A model generated the notes under the pieces. The model searched no databases and was not told where the DNA came from. It worked only from the letters and a program-made list of their open reading frames with translations. A stretch of 64,000 nucleotides of DNA from Palsa-504 sp963819785 (GTDB lineage Bacteria; Actinomycetota; Actinomycetes; Streptosporangiales; Streptosporangiaceae). The DNA lies in the NCBI GenBank assembly GCA_963819785.1, contig CAWFXW010000037.1, forward strand, positions 930,001-994,000, given 5' to 3'. The translations under genes and the position numbers were made by a program. Shown here piece by piece: positions 8,984-19,318 of this stretch (position 1 is the first letter of the stretch; each line of letters begins with the position of its first letter).

Positions 8984-10647
8984 TTAGCGAATGCGCAGCG
9001 CGAGGAAGAAGTCCACCTGGTCATCCAGGCAGGAAAGGTCGCGCCCGGTCAGCTCCTCGATCCGCCTGATCCGGTACCGCACCGTGTTCACGTGGACGTA
9101 CATGCGCGCCGCGCACGCGTTCCAGGAACCCGAGCAGGCCAGGAACTCGCGCAAGGTGGGCAGCAGCTCGGCCCGGTGCCGCTCGTCGTAGGCCAGCAGC
9201 GGGCCCAGCAAGCGGTCCCGGAACGAGCGCAGCACGGTGCCCGGCACGCTGGCCAGCAACAGCTCGTGCGAGGTCACCTCGTCGCTGGTCACCACGCAGA
9301 CGGCGGGCACCGGGGCCGGCCCGGCGGCGGCCGCGCGGATCGCGGCGAGCCGCCGGGCGCTCTGCGCCTCGTGCAGCGCGCCGGCCAGCGCGGCCACGCC
9401 CTCGGCGGGTGCGCTGATGCCCGCGGTGAGCCTGATCCGGGACCGGTCGGACTCCAGGACCGGCTGGGCGTCGCGCAGCCGGGCGGCGAACGCGTGCGCC
9501 GCCGGGCTGTCGCTGGGGCCGGACGGCAGCGGGATGAGGGTCACGATCTGATCGCCGGCGGCGGCCACGACGGCACCCTCGGCGTGCGAGATGGCCAGTT
9601 CCCCGGCCAGGTCGCAGCGCCAGCGCTCGGCGTTCGGGCCGGTCATCCGGTCGGCCTCGACGCTCATCGCGGCGACCAGGTATAGGCCCTCCGGCGGCAT
9701 CCCGGCCGCGCGCATCAGCGAGGCGATCTCGGCCGGGGTCGCGCCGATTCCCGGGCCCTCACCACCCTCGGCGGCGAGCATGGTGATGATCGCCTCGGCC
9801 AGCTTGCGGTCCCCGGCTCGCCCGGCGTCCAGCCGGGCCCGCTCGAGGGCCGCGTCGGCGGCCAGTTCGGCCACGGATTCGCGCAGCTCGTGGGTTTTGG
9901 GGCCCAAGGGGTCCCAGTCCTGCTCGTGCCCGGCGCAGGCGAGGAACCAGCTGGTGATCCTCGGCTCGCCGCCCACCGCGAACAGCGAGTACTTGCCGTC
10001 GCCCGCCGGGAGGCCCTGCGGACCGCTGACGTTGACCGTGGCGGGCATCCGGTCGGCCTTGAGGTATTCCCCGGCCAGCCGGAGCGCGAGCGGTTCCGGC
10101 AGGGACGGCCCGGTTCCGCCGACAAGCCGGCCCGTCGCGGTGAGCAGCCAGCATTCGGCGCCGACCTCGCGGCCCATCAGCCGGAACATCGCGTCTAGGC
10201 CGGCCCCTCGGCCACCGCGGACAGCAGCAGCCGGCGTCGGCCAAGGACCCGGGTCATGGCCGTGGCCCGGTCGCCGTTCAGGCGGCGGCCTACCTCCTCG
10301 GTGACGGCCGCGAACGAGGTCTCGGCGGGCACCGCGAGCAGGGTGATGCCGTGCCGCCCGCAGGCCTGGATCAGCTCGGGCTTCACGTCGCCGAGCGCTT
10401 CCCCGGCACCGAGCACTCCGGCCCCGGCGCGCGCCAGGGCCCGGACGAAGAGGTCGGCGTCACCCGGCTCCCGGCACCAGATCATGCCGGTCAGCACCAG
10501 GTCACCCCGGGTCAGGTAGCGGCTGGGATCGGGCAGGTCGGTGGTGTAGACGTGGCGGATCACGCGGTCTACTCCGGAGACGTCGGTCAGCAGCCTGAGT
10601 CCGAGGCCGGGCACGTCGAGCAAGTCCCGCACTCGCACAGGGATCAC
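8984..10647 (-). CDS. PucR-family transcriptional regulator, split by a frameshift
   Basis: Two adjoining leftward frames make one PucR-type regulator of about 554 residues. The first (10647-10195) is the N-terminal PucR sensory domain: RVRDLLDVPGLGLRLL and RYLTRGDLVLTGMIW. It stops at LLLSAVAEGPA. The second (10189-8984) resumes at GLDAMFRLMGREVGAECW and ends with the C-terminal helix-turn-helix NACAARMYVHVNTVRYRIRR. Adding one G to the G4 run opposite 10204-10207 would read AVAEGAGLDAMFRL through without a stop. PucR proteins respond to purine catabolites, and this gene faces the OHCU decarboxylase/HIU hydrolase genes, so it probably controls the ureide block. As it stands, the protein would lack its DNA-binding half. 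Confidence 0.85.
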
Positions 10648-10684
10648 CTCCCGCGGACGAACCCTTCTCGCGCACCTTAACCGT

Positions 10685-10710
10685 CCCGTTTAGCGAAAGC
10701 TACAAAACGG
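10685..10710. promoter_or_regulatory. Candidate operator in the pucR / ureide divergent promoter region
   Basis: The 137-base gap between the divergent pucR-like and OHCU decarboxylase genes holds an inverted repeat, CCGTTT (10685-10690) and AAACGG (10705-10710), separated by 14 bases. A divergent regulator often binds such a site, but no consensus was checked. Confidence 0.35.
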
Positions 10711-10784
10711 CTGGAGCCAAGTTAGCGGTGTTTGATTCAATAGGCGGCTATCACGGGCGCAGGACCGGCTGATTGGATGATCGC

Positions 10785-11290
10785 GTGGTGAGCACCGACC
10801 CGCAGGCCGGCACGCTGGCGGCGTTCAACGCGGCCCCGCGCGAGGCCGCCGAACGGGACGTTCTGGCGTGCTGTGAGTCCAGATCGTTCGCCCGCCAGGT
10901 CGTCGGCGGCCGCCCGTATCCGGACCCGGCCACCCTGCTGGACGCGGCGACCGCAGCATTTGAGGCGTTGAGCTGGGACGATATCGTCGAGGCCATGAAC
11001 GGCCATCCACGCATCGGAGACCGGGTGCGGGCTGGCGGGTGGTCAGCGGCCGAGCAGTCGGGCGCCGCGGCGGCCAGCGACGCGGTGCGGCAGGGGCTGC
11101 TTGACGGGAACGTGGCCTACGAGGAACGGTTCGGCCATGTGTTCCTGGTCTGCGCCAGCGGCCTGTCCGGCCAGGACATGCTGGACCAGCTGCGGACCAG
11201 GCTGAGCCACGACCCGCAGGCCGAACGGTCCGTGGTGCGCGCTGAACTGCTGAAGATCACCCGGCTGCGGCTGGCCAAGTTGCTGGGCCG

Positions 11291-11294
<4 letters not shown>
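10785..11294 (+). CDS. uraD: 2-oxo-4-hydroxy-4-carboxy-5-ureidoimidazoline (OHCU) decarboxylase
   Basis: About 169 residues. OHCU decarboxylase performs the last step from urate to S-allantoin, decarboxylating OHCU. The catalytic motif MNGHPRIGDR is near residue 73. Family blocks FNAAPREAAERDVLACCESR near the start and VAYEERFGHVFLVCASGLS are present. An upstream TTG (10773) is possible, but the paired GTG codons at 10785 and 10788 fit better; no strong ribosome site is visible. The stop overlaps the next start as ATGA, so it is translationally coupled with the HIU hydrolase that makes its substrate. Control by the divergent PucR-like protein is inferred from position. Confidence 0.93.
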
Positions 11295-11647
<353 letters not shown>

Positions 11648-11692
11648 GTCCGGGGCGCGCGACGTCCGGGCCGCGCGCCGACGGCTGGCGAC

Positions 11693-12883
11693 TTAGAAGG
11701 CGACGAAGATCAGGCCCTGCGGGTGCAGGGTCGCGCCGCGCAGCGACACGCGGGTGATCTGGCCGTTGAAGAGGTTCAGGTGACCGACATAGTTGGCCGG
11801 GAACCCGCGACCCGGGCAGTTGGCCGGCGCGTTGTTCGCATCGCACGGGGTGACGGCCACGAACGCGGTGCCCGGCCAGAACGAGCCGTTGATCACGTCC
11901 ACGGTGTTGTCGTCGTGATCGGTGGCGAAGAACGCACCCTTCCAGCTGGTCGACCAGGCGGTGTCATCGACCGAGTTCGACAGGGCCAGGACCGACAGGT
12001 GCTGGTTCTTGGCGCCCGGGGCGCTGACGTAGATCTGTTCCTTGTCGCCCTGGCTGGTCAGCACGTAGTCACCGGCGAAGCGGGGCTCGAAGCGCGGCAC
12101 GACCTCGCTCGAGTCCGGGTCGGTCAGGCCCAGTCTGACCGACCTGCCGAAATGCCGCCCGTTCGCCGCGGTAGCGAACGCCTCATCGAAGAACAGCGGG
12201 CGGAAGAACGCCAGGTGCTTGGGCTGATTCAAGGTCACCACGTAGACCGCCGGATAGTTCGGCTTGGGTGCCGCCGCCCCGGTGGTGCCCGGCGCCGACG
12301 CGCTGATCAGCATCAGGCCGTTGAAGAAGGAGATGGCGTCGGTGCCGCCCTTGTGCGGCAGCGGCCTGAAGTAGGAGTAGTGCGCGACCTGGCTGATGAA
12401 CGGCTCGATGGTGTAGAGGCTGGAGTGCGCGTCCTCGTTGACCGTGGCCACGACGAGCCCGGCCGACGCGTTGGCGGTCAGCCCGTCGCACTTGCCCTGG
12501 ATGTCCCACTGGTTCACGACCACGCCGGACAGCGTGAGCTCGACGATCGTGCTGTCACGGTTCCCGTCCCTGCTGGCCTGGCCCTGCGGGCCGACGCCGT
12601 TCTGGAATCCGACGAACAGATCGTTGCCGATTCGCGTGATGTCATCCGGCTGGCTCAGCGGCTCGGAATGGCGTTTGTTGGATCTTGCTTTGACGTACCA
12701 GTGGTGCAGGTTCTTTCCCGACAAGATCGTCCGGACGGTGTAGGCGGGATCGGCGGTTTTTGCGCTAGCTGGGAGGCTGAACGCGGTCATGCCGGCCAGA
12801 ACCGCGGCCACCGCGCCGATGGCGGCGAACGTCTTAGCGACGCGCCGGGCGATACCAGGCCTGTCGAGCACATGCATCGTCAT
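11693..12883 (-). CDS. Secreted protein of unknown function
   Basis: About 396 residues. A Sec signal peptide is visible: basic RPGIARRVAKTFAAIG, a hydrophobic core AVAAVLAGMTAFSL and a PASAK cleavage region. The mature part is rich in short beta-like blocks such as DDITRIGNDLFVGFQNGV, TIVELTLSGVVVNQWDIQG and WKGAFFATDHDDNTVDVING. These suggest a beta-propeller (SMP30/NHL-like) fold, which is inference. ATG codons at 12883 and 12877 are both in reach of a GAAAGG ribosome site; the longer form is given. It is divergent from allantoinase across a 254-base gap with no other gene. A role in ureide use is not implied. Confidence 0.75.
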   Translation of the reverse strand: MTMHVLDRPGIARRVAKTFAAIGAVAAVLAGMTAFSLPASAKTADPAYTVRTILSGKNLHHWYVKARSNKRHSEPLSQPDDITRIGNDLFVGFQNGVGPQGQASRDGNRDSTIVELTLSGVVVNQWDIQGKCDGLTANASAGLVVATVNEDAHSSLYTIEPFISQVAHYSYFRPLPHKGGTDAISFFNGLMLISASAPGTTGAAAPKPNYPAVYVVTLNQPKHLAFFRPLFFDEAFATAANGRHFGRSVRLGLTDPDSSEVVPRFEPRFAGDYVLTSQGDKEQIYVSAPGAKNQHLSVLALSNSVDDTAWSTSWKGAFFATDHDDNTVDVINGSFWPGTAFVAVTPCDANNAPANCPGRGFPANYVGHLNLFNGQITRVSLRGATLHPQGLIFVAF

Positions 12884-13137
12884 CGACCTTTCGTGTGCGA
12901 TGTCGTTAGTTCTAGCGGGCATCTGTAACGTACAACTGGCGACGGCGTAGCGCATAGATGAACGGACTAGACAATGATCATCTATTATCGAGCCTCTCAC
13001 CAGGCGACACGCTTATCGGCGGAACCGTTTGCATCCCTTTCGGCGTGCTGTTTCGGGCGGGCCGTTTTGGCCGGCGCGGCCCGCGGCGGCGCGGATGGCC
13101 CGGGGCAGCGGCCTTCGCGGGGTGAAAGACTGCTGCC

Positions 13138-14478
13138 GTGCTTACCTACGACCTGGTGCTCCGGTCCCGGCGGGCGGTGCTGCCGGAAGGGACCCGGCCC
13201 GCCGCCGTCGCGGTCAGCGGATCCGCGATCGCGGCCGTGGTCGGCTACGGCGACCCGCTGGACGCGGCCGGCGACGTGGACCTCGGTGACCTCGCGCTGC
13301 TGCCCGGCCTGGTCGACACCCATGTGCACGTAAACGAGCCGGGACGGACCGAGTGGGAGGGCTTCGCGACCGCCACCCGGGCGGCGGCGGCGGGCGGGGT
13401 GACCACGATCTGCGACATGCCGCTGAACTCGCTGCCGCCCACCGTGTCGGTCGCGGCGCTGGCCGGCAAGCGTGCCGCCGCGGCCGGGAAGTGCTGGGTC
13501 GACGTGGCGTTCTGGGGCGGCGCGGTGCCCGGCAACCAGGACGCGCTGCGGCCGCTGCACCAGGCCGGGGTGACCGGGTTCAAGTGCTTCCTGATCGACT
13601 CCGGGGTCCCGGAGTTCCCGCCGCTCGAGCCGACCGACCTGCGGTCCGTGCTGGGCGAGCTGGCCGCGATGGACGCGCTGCTGATCGTGCACGCGGAGGA
13701 CGGGGCGGAGGTCAAGGCCGCGTCCGGCCGGGACTACGGGTCGTTCCTGGCGTCCCGCCCGCCGGTCGCCGAACGCCGCGCGATCGAGAAGGTGATCGGG
13801 GCGGCGGCCGCCACCGGCGGCCGCGCACACATCGTGCACCTGTCCGCGGCTGAGTGCGTGGCCATGATCGCCGGCGCCAAGGCGGCGGGCATCGCGCTGA
13901 CCGCCGAGACCTGCCCGCACTACCTGTACTTCGCGGCCGAGCAGGTACCCGACGGCGCCACCGAGTTCAAGTGCTGCCCGCCGATCCGGGACGCGGTCAA
14001 CCGGGAGGCGCTATGGCGCGGGCTCGAGGCCGGCGTCATCGACTGCGTCGTGTCCGATCACTCGCCCTGCCCGCCGGAAATGAAGGCCCCGGGCAGCGGG
14101 GACTTCGGCGCGGCATGGGGCGGCATCGCATCGCTCCAGCTGGGCCTGTCCGCGGTGTGGACCGTGGCGCGACGGCGCGGGCGGACGCTGGACGACATGG
14201 TCCGGTGGATGGCCAGCGCCCCGGCCCGGCTGGCCGGCCTGCCGGCCAAGGGCGCCCTGGCCGTCGGGCGCGACGCCGACCTGGTGGCCTTCGATCCGGA
14301 CGAGACCTACACCGTCGAGCCGGCCGCCCTGCTGCACCGGCACCCGGTCACGCCGTACGCGGGCCGGACTCTGACCGGGCGGGTCCGGCAGACGTGGCTG
14401 CGGGGCAACGCGCTGCTCGATCCTGACGACGGTGCGCCTGATGGTGAACCAGTTGGACAGCTGCTTAACCGGGGCTGA
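13138..14478 (+). CDS. allB: Allantoinase
   Basis: 446 residues. It opens the hydantoin ring of allantoin to give allantoate. The metal motif is DTHVHVNEPGRTEWEGF near residue 61, the carboxylated lysine lies in GVTGFKCFLID, further ligands are in LIVHAEDG and HIVHLSAAE, and the catalytic aspartate is in CVVSDHSPC. These order and motifs are those of the dihydroorotase/allantoinase amidohydrolases, with the allantoinase-specific NEPGRTEWEG. The GTG start follows directly on a reasonable leader (GGGGTGAAAGACTGCTGCC). Allantoicase lies 17 bases downstream, so the two form an operon. Confidence 0.95.
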   Translation: MLTYDLVLRSRRAVLPEGTRPAAVAVSGSAIAAVVGYGDPLDAAGDVDLGDLALLPGLVDTHVHVNEPGRTEWEGFATATRAAAAGGVTTICDMPLNSLPPTVSVAALAGKRAAAAGKCWVDVAFWGGAVPGNQDALRPLHQAGVTGFKCFLIDSGVPEFPPLEPTDLRSVLGELAAMDALLIVHAEDGAEVKAASGRDYGSFLASRPPVAERRAIEKVIGAAAATGGRAHIVHLSAAECVAMIAGAKAAGIALTAETCPHYLYFAAEQVPDGATEFKCCPPIRDAVNREALWRGLEAGVIDCVVSDHSPCPPEMKAPGSGDFGAAWGGIASLQLGLSAVWTVARRRGRTLDDMVRWMASAPARLAGLPAKGALAVGRDADLVAFDPDETYTVEPAALLHRHPVTPYAGRTLTGRVRQTWLRGNALLDPDDGAPDGEPVGQLLNRG

Positions 14479-14495
14479 CGGGGAAGAAACAGTCT

Positions 14496-15536
14496 ATGGA
14501 CGCGCAACAACTCCCCGATTTGCTACGGCTGCGCGGGTCGGTCGTAGCGGCCAGCGACGAGTTCTTTGCCGCCAAGGAGAACCTGATCCGGCCGGGCGCT
14601 CCGGTCTTCGTGCCCGAGACCTACGACGCCAAGGGTCAGGTGTACGACGGGTGGGAGACCCGGCGGCGGCGCGGGAACGACGGGACGCTGCCCGATCGCG
14701 AGGACCGGGACTGGGTGATCGTGCGGCTCGGCGTGCCGGGAGTGGTGCGCTCCATCGTGGTCGACACTGCGTTCTTCACCGGCAACTACCCGCAGGCGTG
14801 TTCGGCCGACGGGTGCTCGGCCAGCGGCTATCCCTCGGCCGAGGAACTCACCGCGGGCGAGGACCTGTGGCGGGAGATCGTGCCGCGCGCCCTGGTGACC
14901 GGCGACGCCAGGCACGCGTTCAAGGTGAGCGCCGGCCGCCGGTACACCCACGTCCGGCTCAACATCTTTCCCGACGGCGGCGTGGCCCGGCTGCACGTCC
15001 ACGGGGAGGTGGTGCCCGACCCGGCCCTGCTCGAAGGCCTCACCGTCGACCTGGCCGCCCTGGAGAACGGCGCCGACATCGCGGCGCGCAGCGACCAGTT
15101 CTACTCCGCGCCGCGCAACCTGATCTCCCCCGGCCTGTCCCGGGTCATGGGCGAGGGCTGGGAAACCCGCAGGCGCCGCAAGCCCGGCTACGAGTGGCTG
15201 GTCGTCCGCCTGGCCGGGCGCGGCGTCATCCACCTGGCCGAGATCGACACGTCCTGGTACCGCGGCAACCAGCCGGACTCCGCCTCCCTGCAGATCATGG
15301 ACGTCGACCGGGCGGCCGGCGGGTCGCTGGCCGACGAGCGCGCCTGGCGTGACCTGCTGCCCCGGGTCAGGCTGCTGCCCGACACGCCGCACCGGTTCCG
15401 GGTCGACGCCGGCCCGGCCACCCACGTCCGGCTGAACATCTTCCCCGACGGGGGCGTGGCCCGGCTGCGTCTGTACGGATCGCTCACCGAGGACGGCCTG
15501 TCCGCCGTCCGCCGGCGCTGGGACGAAACCGCCTGA
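14496..15536 (+). CDS. alc: Allantoicase
   Basis: 346 residues. It hydrolyses allantoate to ureidoglycolate and urea. The protein is an internal duplication, as in the family. GWETRRRR occurs near residues 52 and 210, and THVRLNIFPDGGVARL occurs twice, near residues 150 and 310. VDTAFFTGNYPQACS and IDTSWYRGNQPDSAS are the paired central blocks. A GGGGAAG ribosome site precedes the ATG. It ends the ureide operon, and the stop is followed 39 bases later by a strong hairpin. Confidence 0.96.
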   Translation: MDAQQLPDLLRLRGSVVAASDEFFAAKENLIRPGAPVFVPETYDAKGQVYDGWETRRRRGNDGTLPDREDRDWVIVRLGVPGVVRSIVVDTAFFTGNYPQACSADGCSASGYPSAEELTAGEDLWREIVPRALVTGDARHAFKVSAGRRYTHVRLNIFPDGGVARLHVHGEVVPDPALLEGLTVDLAALENGADIAARSDQFYSAPRNLISPGLSRVMGEGWETRRRRKPGYEWLVVRLAGRGVIHLAEIDTSWYRGNQPDSASLQIMDVDRAAGGSLADERAWRDLLPRVRLLPDTPHRFRVDAGPATHVRLNIFPDGGVARLRLYGSLTEDGLSAVRRRWDETA

Positions 15537-15574
15537 CGGCGCGCCCCGCCGCCCCTCGTCTGGGGTGCGTGGGC

Positions 15575-15601
15575 CACAACCCCCATCTATCGGGGGTTGT
15601 G
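15575..15601. terminator. Hairpin terminator between convergent genes
   Basis: CACAACCCCC (15575-15584), a 7-base loop and GGGGGTTGTG (15592-15601) make a perfect 10-bp stem. It lies between the ends of allantoicase and the leftward gene at 15672, and can serve both directions. Confidence 0.7.
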
Positions 15602-15671
15602 TGCCACAAGCCCCACATCCGAACGCCGCCTGCTCAGGCCGACGCGTGCGGGGTGCCCTTGCGGACGAGAT

Positions 15672-16528
15672 TCAGCCGCGGAGCTGGGCGACCAGGGCGT
15701 CGGACTGCTCGACGGTGCGCACCTGCATGGCGCTGGCCAGGGGCAGGACGCGGGTGCCGCCGACCAGGAAGACCACCTGATCCTTGAGGCAGGCGCGCAG
15801 GTCGGGGTGCCGCTGGGCGATCGCGACCCGGTCGTTCAGGACGGCCTCCTGGCGGGCGGCCATGGCCGGGACGACCCGCTCGTTGTACGCCTGGCGCATC
15901 TTGCGTCCGATGGCCCGGCCGATGGCCTTGGTGGCCGCGCCCAGGACGGCATCGCCGATCGCCTCCTCGATGCTGGAGGCGTCGCTGCCGGTGTCCCAGC
16001 TACGCCGCCTGGGCGGCGGCTGATTCTGCCACGACTCCGGCCCGGGCAGGTACTGCGGCTGCGGCCCGGGCTGATATCCAGGCGGCTGGGCCGACTGCGG
16101 CCCGGCCTGGTAGCCAGGCTGCGGTCCGGCCTGGTAGCCGGGGGCGGGGTGGACTGCGGTTCGGCCGGGCTCGGCGGTTGCTGATCTGGCTGCTGGTACT
16201 GCGACGGGTCCGGGAAACCGGACTGCTGGTACTGGGACGGGTCCGGGAAGCCGGACTGCTGGTACTGCGAGGGGTCGGGGAAGCCGGAGGCGGCGCCCGG
16301 CCCCGGCGGGGTCGGCTGGCCCGGCGCGTAGCCGGGTTGCGGGGTCGGCTGGCCCGGCGCGTAGCCGGGCGTCGGGGTCGGCTGGGCTGGGTATCCCGGC
16401 ATCGGCGCGCCCGGCTGCCACATGCGGCCCATGCTCGCCTGAGCCATGGCGGCCCATTCTTCGATCGAGTGCACCTGGTCGGCGCTGCCGCACTGCGGGC
16501 AGACCGCTCCTGCCTGGGGGTAAGTCAC
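15672..16528 (-). CDS. Repeat-rich protein with N-terminal CxxC motif, split by a frameshift
   Basis: Two overlapping leftward frames combine into one protein of about 285 residues. The first part (from GTG at 16528) starts with CPQCGSADQVHSIEEWAAMAQ, a CxxC zinc-ribbon-like opening. It then runs into PGYAPGQPTP repeats and three copies of SGFPDPSQYQQ. The second part, in the next frame, continues with GYQAGPQP repeats and then a structured C-terminus (IEEAIGDAVLGAATKAIGRAIGRKM, then LKDQVVFLVGG). The repeat style carries across, so a single base is missing, probably from the C5 run opposite 16140-16144. The disordered linker and cysteine motif suggest an adaptor-type protein. I do not recognise the family. 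Confidence 0.7.
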
Positions 16529-16574
16529 GCTTTATTGTGCGCCGCGGGCGGCACGCGGGGAAAGGGTTTCCGGT

Positions 16575-17699
16575 TTACCGCATGATCTGGCGGTATTCGG
16601 CGAGCGCCGCGGCGACCGCCGCATCGGTGCCGGGCAACCCGCGGGCCCTGGTGGCGGCGGCCGCGCGCAGCCGGGCGGCCACGACGGGGTCACCAAGGAC
16701 CTCGCGCACCGCCTCGGCCAGCCGCCGGGCGTCGCCGGGCGGGACGAGGATCGCGGCGTCCTCCCCGAGCAGCCCGGGGTTCCCGCCGACCCGGGTCGCC
16801 ACGATGGGCACCGCGGCCCGGAGCGCCTCCTGCAGGACGAGCGACTGGCCCTCCCACACGCTGGGCAGCACGAACACATCCGCGGCGGCCAGCAGGGCCG
16901 GCGCGTCGTCGCGGTGACCCGCGAAGCGCACCGCGAGCCCGAGCGATGCCGCCCGGGCCCGGAGCCCGGCGGCGAGCGGGCCGTGCCCGGCGATGACCAG
17001 CAGCGGCGCAGGCTGGAGGTCACTCCACCGCACGGCGGCGTCGAGCAGCAGGCCGAACCCCTTCTGGGTGGTCAGCCGGCCGATGGCGAGCACGACGGGC
17101 TGGTCCGGATCCGCCCCGAACTCGGTGCGCACGGCCGCGCGCGTTTCCGCGGAAACGTCCCGCGGCGGCGCGGCCATGGGCGCGGGCACCACGGCGTGGC
17201 CGACCCGGCGTGCGCCCGCGGCCCGCATCCGGTCCTCCAGGTCCGCGGACACGCACAGCACGGAGTCCGCGTTCCGCGCCACGATCCGCTCGAGCACGCG
17301 GTAGATGGCACCGGTCACGCCGCCCGCGGGGGGCGCGTTGTGCACGGTGACGACCAGGCGCGTCCGGCCCTGCGCGGTCCGGGAGAACGCCACGGCGATC
17401 GCCGTCAGCGCCCCGGCCCGCAGCCCGTGCGCGTGCACCACGTCGGGCTGCCAGGCCCGCAGCAGACGGCGCAGCCGCCGGATCGCTCGCAGGTCACCGG
17501 GCAGCCGCGGCCGGTCAGCGATCTCCACCGCGGTGAAGCCGACCCCCGGCGCCGACCCGTCGAAGCCGAAGTCGCGATCGGTTCGCGCCGGGCCGAACAC
17601 CTCGGCCCGCACGCCCCGGGCCGCGCAGCCGACCGCGAGCATCCTGACGTGCCGCGCGGTCCCGCCGGTGCTGGTGCCGAGCACGAGCGCGAGCTTCAC
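16575..17699 (-). CDS. GT4-family (GT-B fold) glycosyltransferase
   Basis: 374 residues. The N-terminal GT-B domain has LVLGTSTGGTARHVRML and DVVHAHGLRAGAL. The C-terminal donor domain has AIGRLTTQKGFGLLLDA, VRFAGHRDDAPALLAAADVFVLPS and the EX7E-type region WEGQSLVLQEALRAAVPIVAT. It transfers a nucleotide-activated sugar to an envelope acceptor at the cytoplasmic face. The GTG start overlaps the upstream MurJ-like stop by four bases, making this the last gene of a five-gene coupled operon. The acceptor is unknown, but the operon partners point to a cell-wall or lipid-linked glycan. Confidence 0.88.
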   Translation of the reverse strand: MKLALVLGTSTGGTARHVRMLAVGCAARGVRAEVFGPARTDRDFGFDGSAPGVGFTAVEIADRPRLPGDLRAIRRLRRLLRAWQPDVVHAHGLRAGALTAIAVAFSRTAQGRTRLVVTVHNAPPAGGVTGAIYRVLERIVARNADSVLCVSADLEDRMRAAGARRVGHAVVPAPMAAPPRDVSAETRAAVRTEFGADPDQPVVLAIGRLTTQKGFGLLLDAAVRWSDLQPAPLLVIAGHGPLAAGLRARAASLGLAVRFAGHRDDAPALLAAADVFVLPSVWEGQSLVLQEALRAAVPIVATRVGGNPGLLGEDAAILVPPGDARRLAEAVREVLGDPVVAARLRAAAATRARGLPGTDAAVAAALAEYRQIMR

Positions 17700-19318
17700 G
17701 GACGGATCACGCGGCGGACGGCCGCGCGGAGGTCCCCTCCGTCGGTCAGCGTCACCACGGCCAGGAACGCCGCCAGCACGGCCCCGCTGGCCAGCAGGGT
17801 GACGCCGACGTTGGGCAGGAAACCGCTCGCCGGGACACCGAACGCCACGCCCAGCCCGGCGGCCGTCCCGGCCAGCGCGCCGGCCAGCCCGGCGACCGCG
17901 GCGCGGGTGCAGCCACGCAGTGCTCGCGGACCGCAGAACCGGCGGACCAGCACCAGCAGGGCCAGCCCGGATCCGGTCAGCCCGATGGTGGTACCTACCC
18001 CGAGCCAGGCCACGACCTGGGACGACGGCACGAACGGGACGATCAGGAGATCGGCGATGATCACCAGCAGCCAGCCGCCGCTAACCGCCAGGGCCGAGGC
18101 GCTGCTCCGCCCGGCCGCGTACAGCACCCGGGACAGGTTGGCGGTCAGGCCGTACCCGACGAGCCCGGGCGCGAACGTGGCCAGCGCGATGGCCAGCATC
18201 CGGGCGTCGGCCGCCTGCCCGACGTGGGACTGGAACACCCGGGCCAGCGGCAGGCACGCGCCGGCCATCCCGGCCACCCCGAGCCAGGAGGCCACCGTCA
18301 CCGCGCGGGTCGAGGTGGCCGTGGTGGTGTCGAAGGTTTCGGCACGTGCGGACAGCTCGGGGAAGGCACTGGTCGCGATCGGGACGGCCAGCACCGCGTA
18401 GGGCACGAAGAACACCGCCCACGCGAAGCTGTACAGGACCAGCGCGCCGCGTCCGCCGCGGGAGTTGGCCAGCACGATGACGGCCGCCACCGAGGCGTCC
18501 TGGGCGATGAGCGTGACCACGCCCGCCACGGCCAGGGACCGTACCCGCGCGCCGACCCCGGCCGGGAAGCGCAGCACCGGCCGGAGCCGCAGATGGAGCC
18601 GGGTGACCGGGACGAGGGGGGTGGCGACCAGCGCCGCGACGCCGGCCGTGGTCCCGACGGCCAGGACGAGCCAGGCCTGGGTCGGCACCGGGTGGCGCAG
18701 GTTCACCGCCCCGTCCGCCACGCGGGCGAACCAGAAGTACGCTCCGATGACGATCAGGCTGGACAGGACCGGAGCCAGCGCGGGCGCGGCGAACTTCCGG
18801 TGCGCCTGCAGGATGCCGTACAGCACCACGGCCAGGCCGTAGAGCAGGATCTGCGGCGCGAACACGATGAGCATCCGGGTGCCCAGGGCCACCATGGCCG
18901 GCCGCGGGCACCCGGGCGCCGCGCCGAGCAGCACCGAGACCAGCGGCCGCGCGGCGATCGCCACCACCGCGCTGACCGGGACGAGCAGCAGCACCGTCCA
19001 GCTGAACAGCGCGGCCGACGTCCGTTCCACCTGCTCGCGATCGGCCGTCCGCGCGCGGGCGGGCCCGGCCAGCACCGGCACCACCACGGCGGTGAGCGCC
19101 CCGCCCATCACGATGTCGTAGATGATGTTCGGCACCATGTTCGCGGTGGTGTAAGCGGTGCCGAGGCACTGAGCCTGCACGGTATGCGCGAACACCACCT
19201 GCCGGCCGAAGCCGATCACCCGCGCCAGCATGGTGATCGCGCCGATCAGCACCGCCGCGCGGCCTATTCCCCCGACCCGTCGCCGAGCACTCCCCCGCTC
19301 GGCCACCGGGACGGTCAC
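17696..19318 (-). CDS. MurJ/MviN-family lipid flippase
   Basis: 540 residues with about 14 hydrophobic helices. The N-terminal region LIGAITMLARVIGFGRQVVFAHTVQAQ and MVPNIIYDIVMGGALTAVVVPVLA matches the MurJ/MviN group of MOP-superfamily flippases, which move lipid-linked cell-wall precursors across the membrane. Both ends are coupled to neighbours by GTGA overlaps. It is probably a specialised paralogue, since the family's core copy usually sits elsewhere in actinomycetes. Its neighbours, an MraY/WecA-like protein and a glycosyltransferase, suggest that it exports a polyprenyl-linked sugar product made by this operon; that is inference. Confidence 0.88.
   Translation of the reverse strand: MTVPVAERGSARRRVGGIGRAAVLIGAITMLARVIGFGRQVVFAHTVQAQCLGTAYTTANMVPNIIYDIVMGGALTAVVVPVLAGPARARTADREQVERTSAALFSWTVLLLVPVSAVVAIAARPLVSVLLGAAPGCPRPAMVALGTRMLIVFAPQILLYGLAVVLYGILQAHRKFAAPALAPVLSSLIVIGAYFWFARVADGAVNLRHPVPTQAWLVLAVGTTAGVAALVATPLVPVTRLHLRLRPVLRFPAGVGARVRSLAVAGVVTLIAQDASVAAVIVLANSRGGRGALVLYSFAWAVFFVPYAVLAVPIATSAFPELSARAETFDTTTATSTRAVTVASWLGVAGMAGACLPLARVFQSHVGQAADARMLAIALATFAPGLVGYGLTANLSRVLYAAGRSSASALAVSGGWLLVIIADLLIVPFVPSSQVVAWLGVGTTIGLTGSGLALLVLVRRFCGPRALRGCTRAAVAGLAGALAGTAAGLGVAFGVPASGFLPNVGVTLLASGAVLAAFLAVVTLTDGGDLRAAVRRVIRP

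Noticed and set aside
7889..9685. Long rightward open frame over the GNAT and PucR genes
   Set aside because: Composition is the complement of conserved domains on the other strand; no motif or ribosome site.
16140..16420. Tandem repeats as a CRISPR array
   Set aside because: Repeats are in-frame coding units of Pro/Gln/Tyr, with no unique spacers between them.
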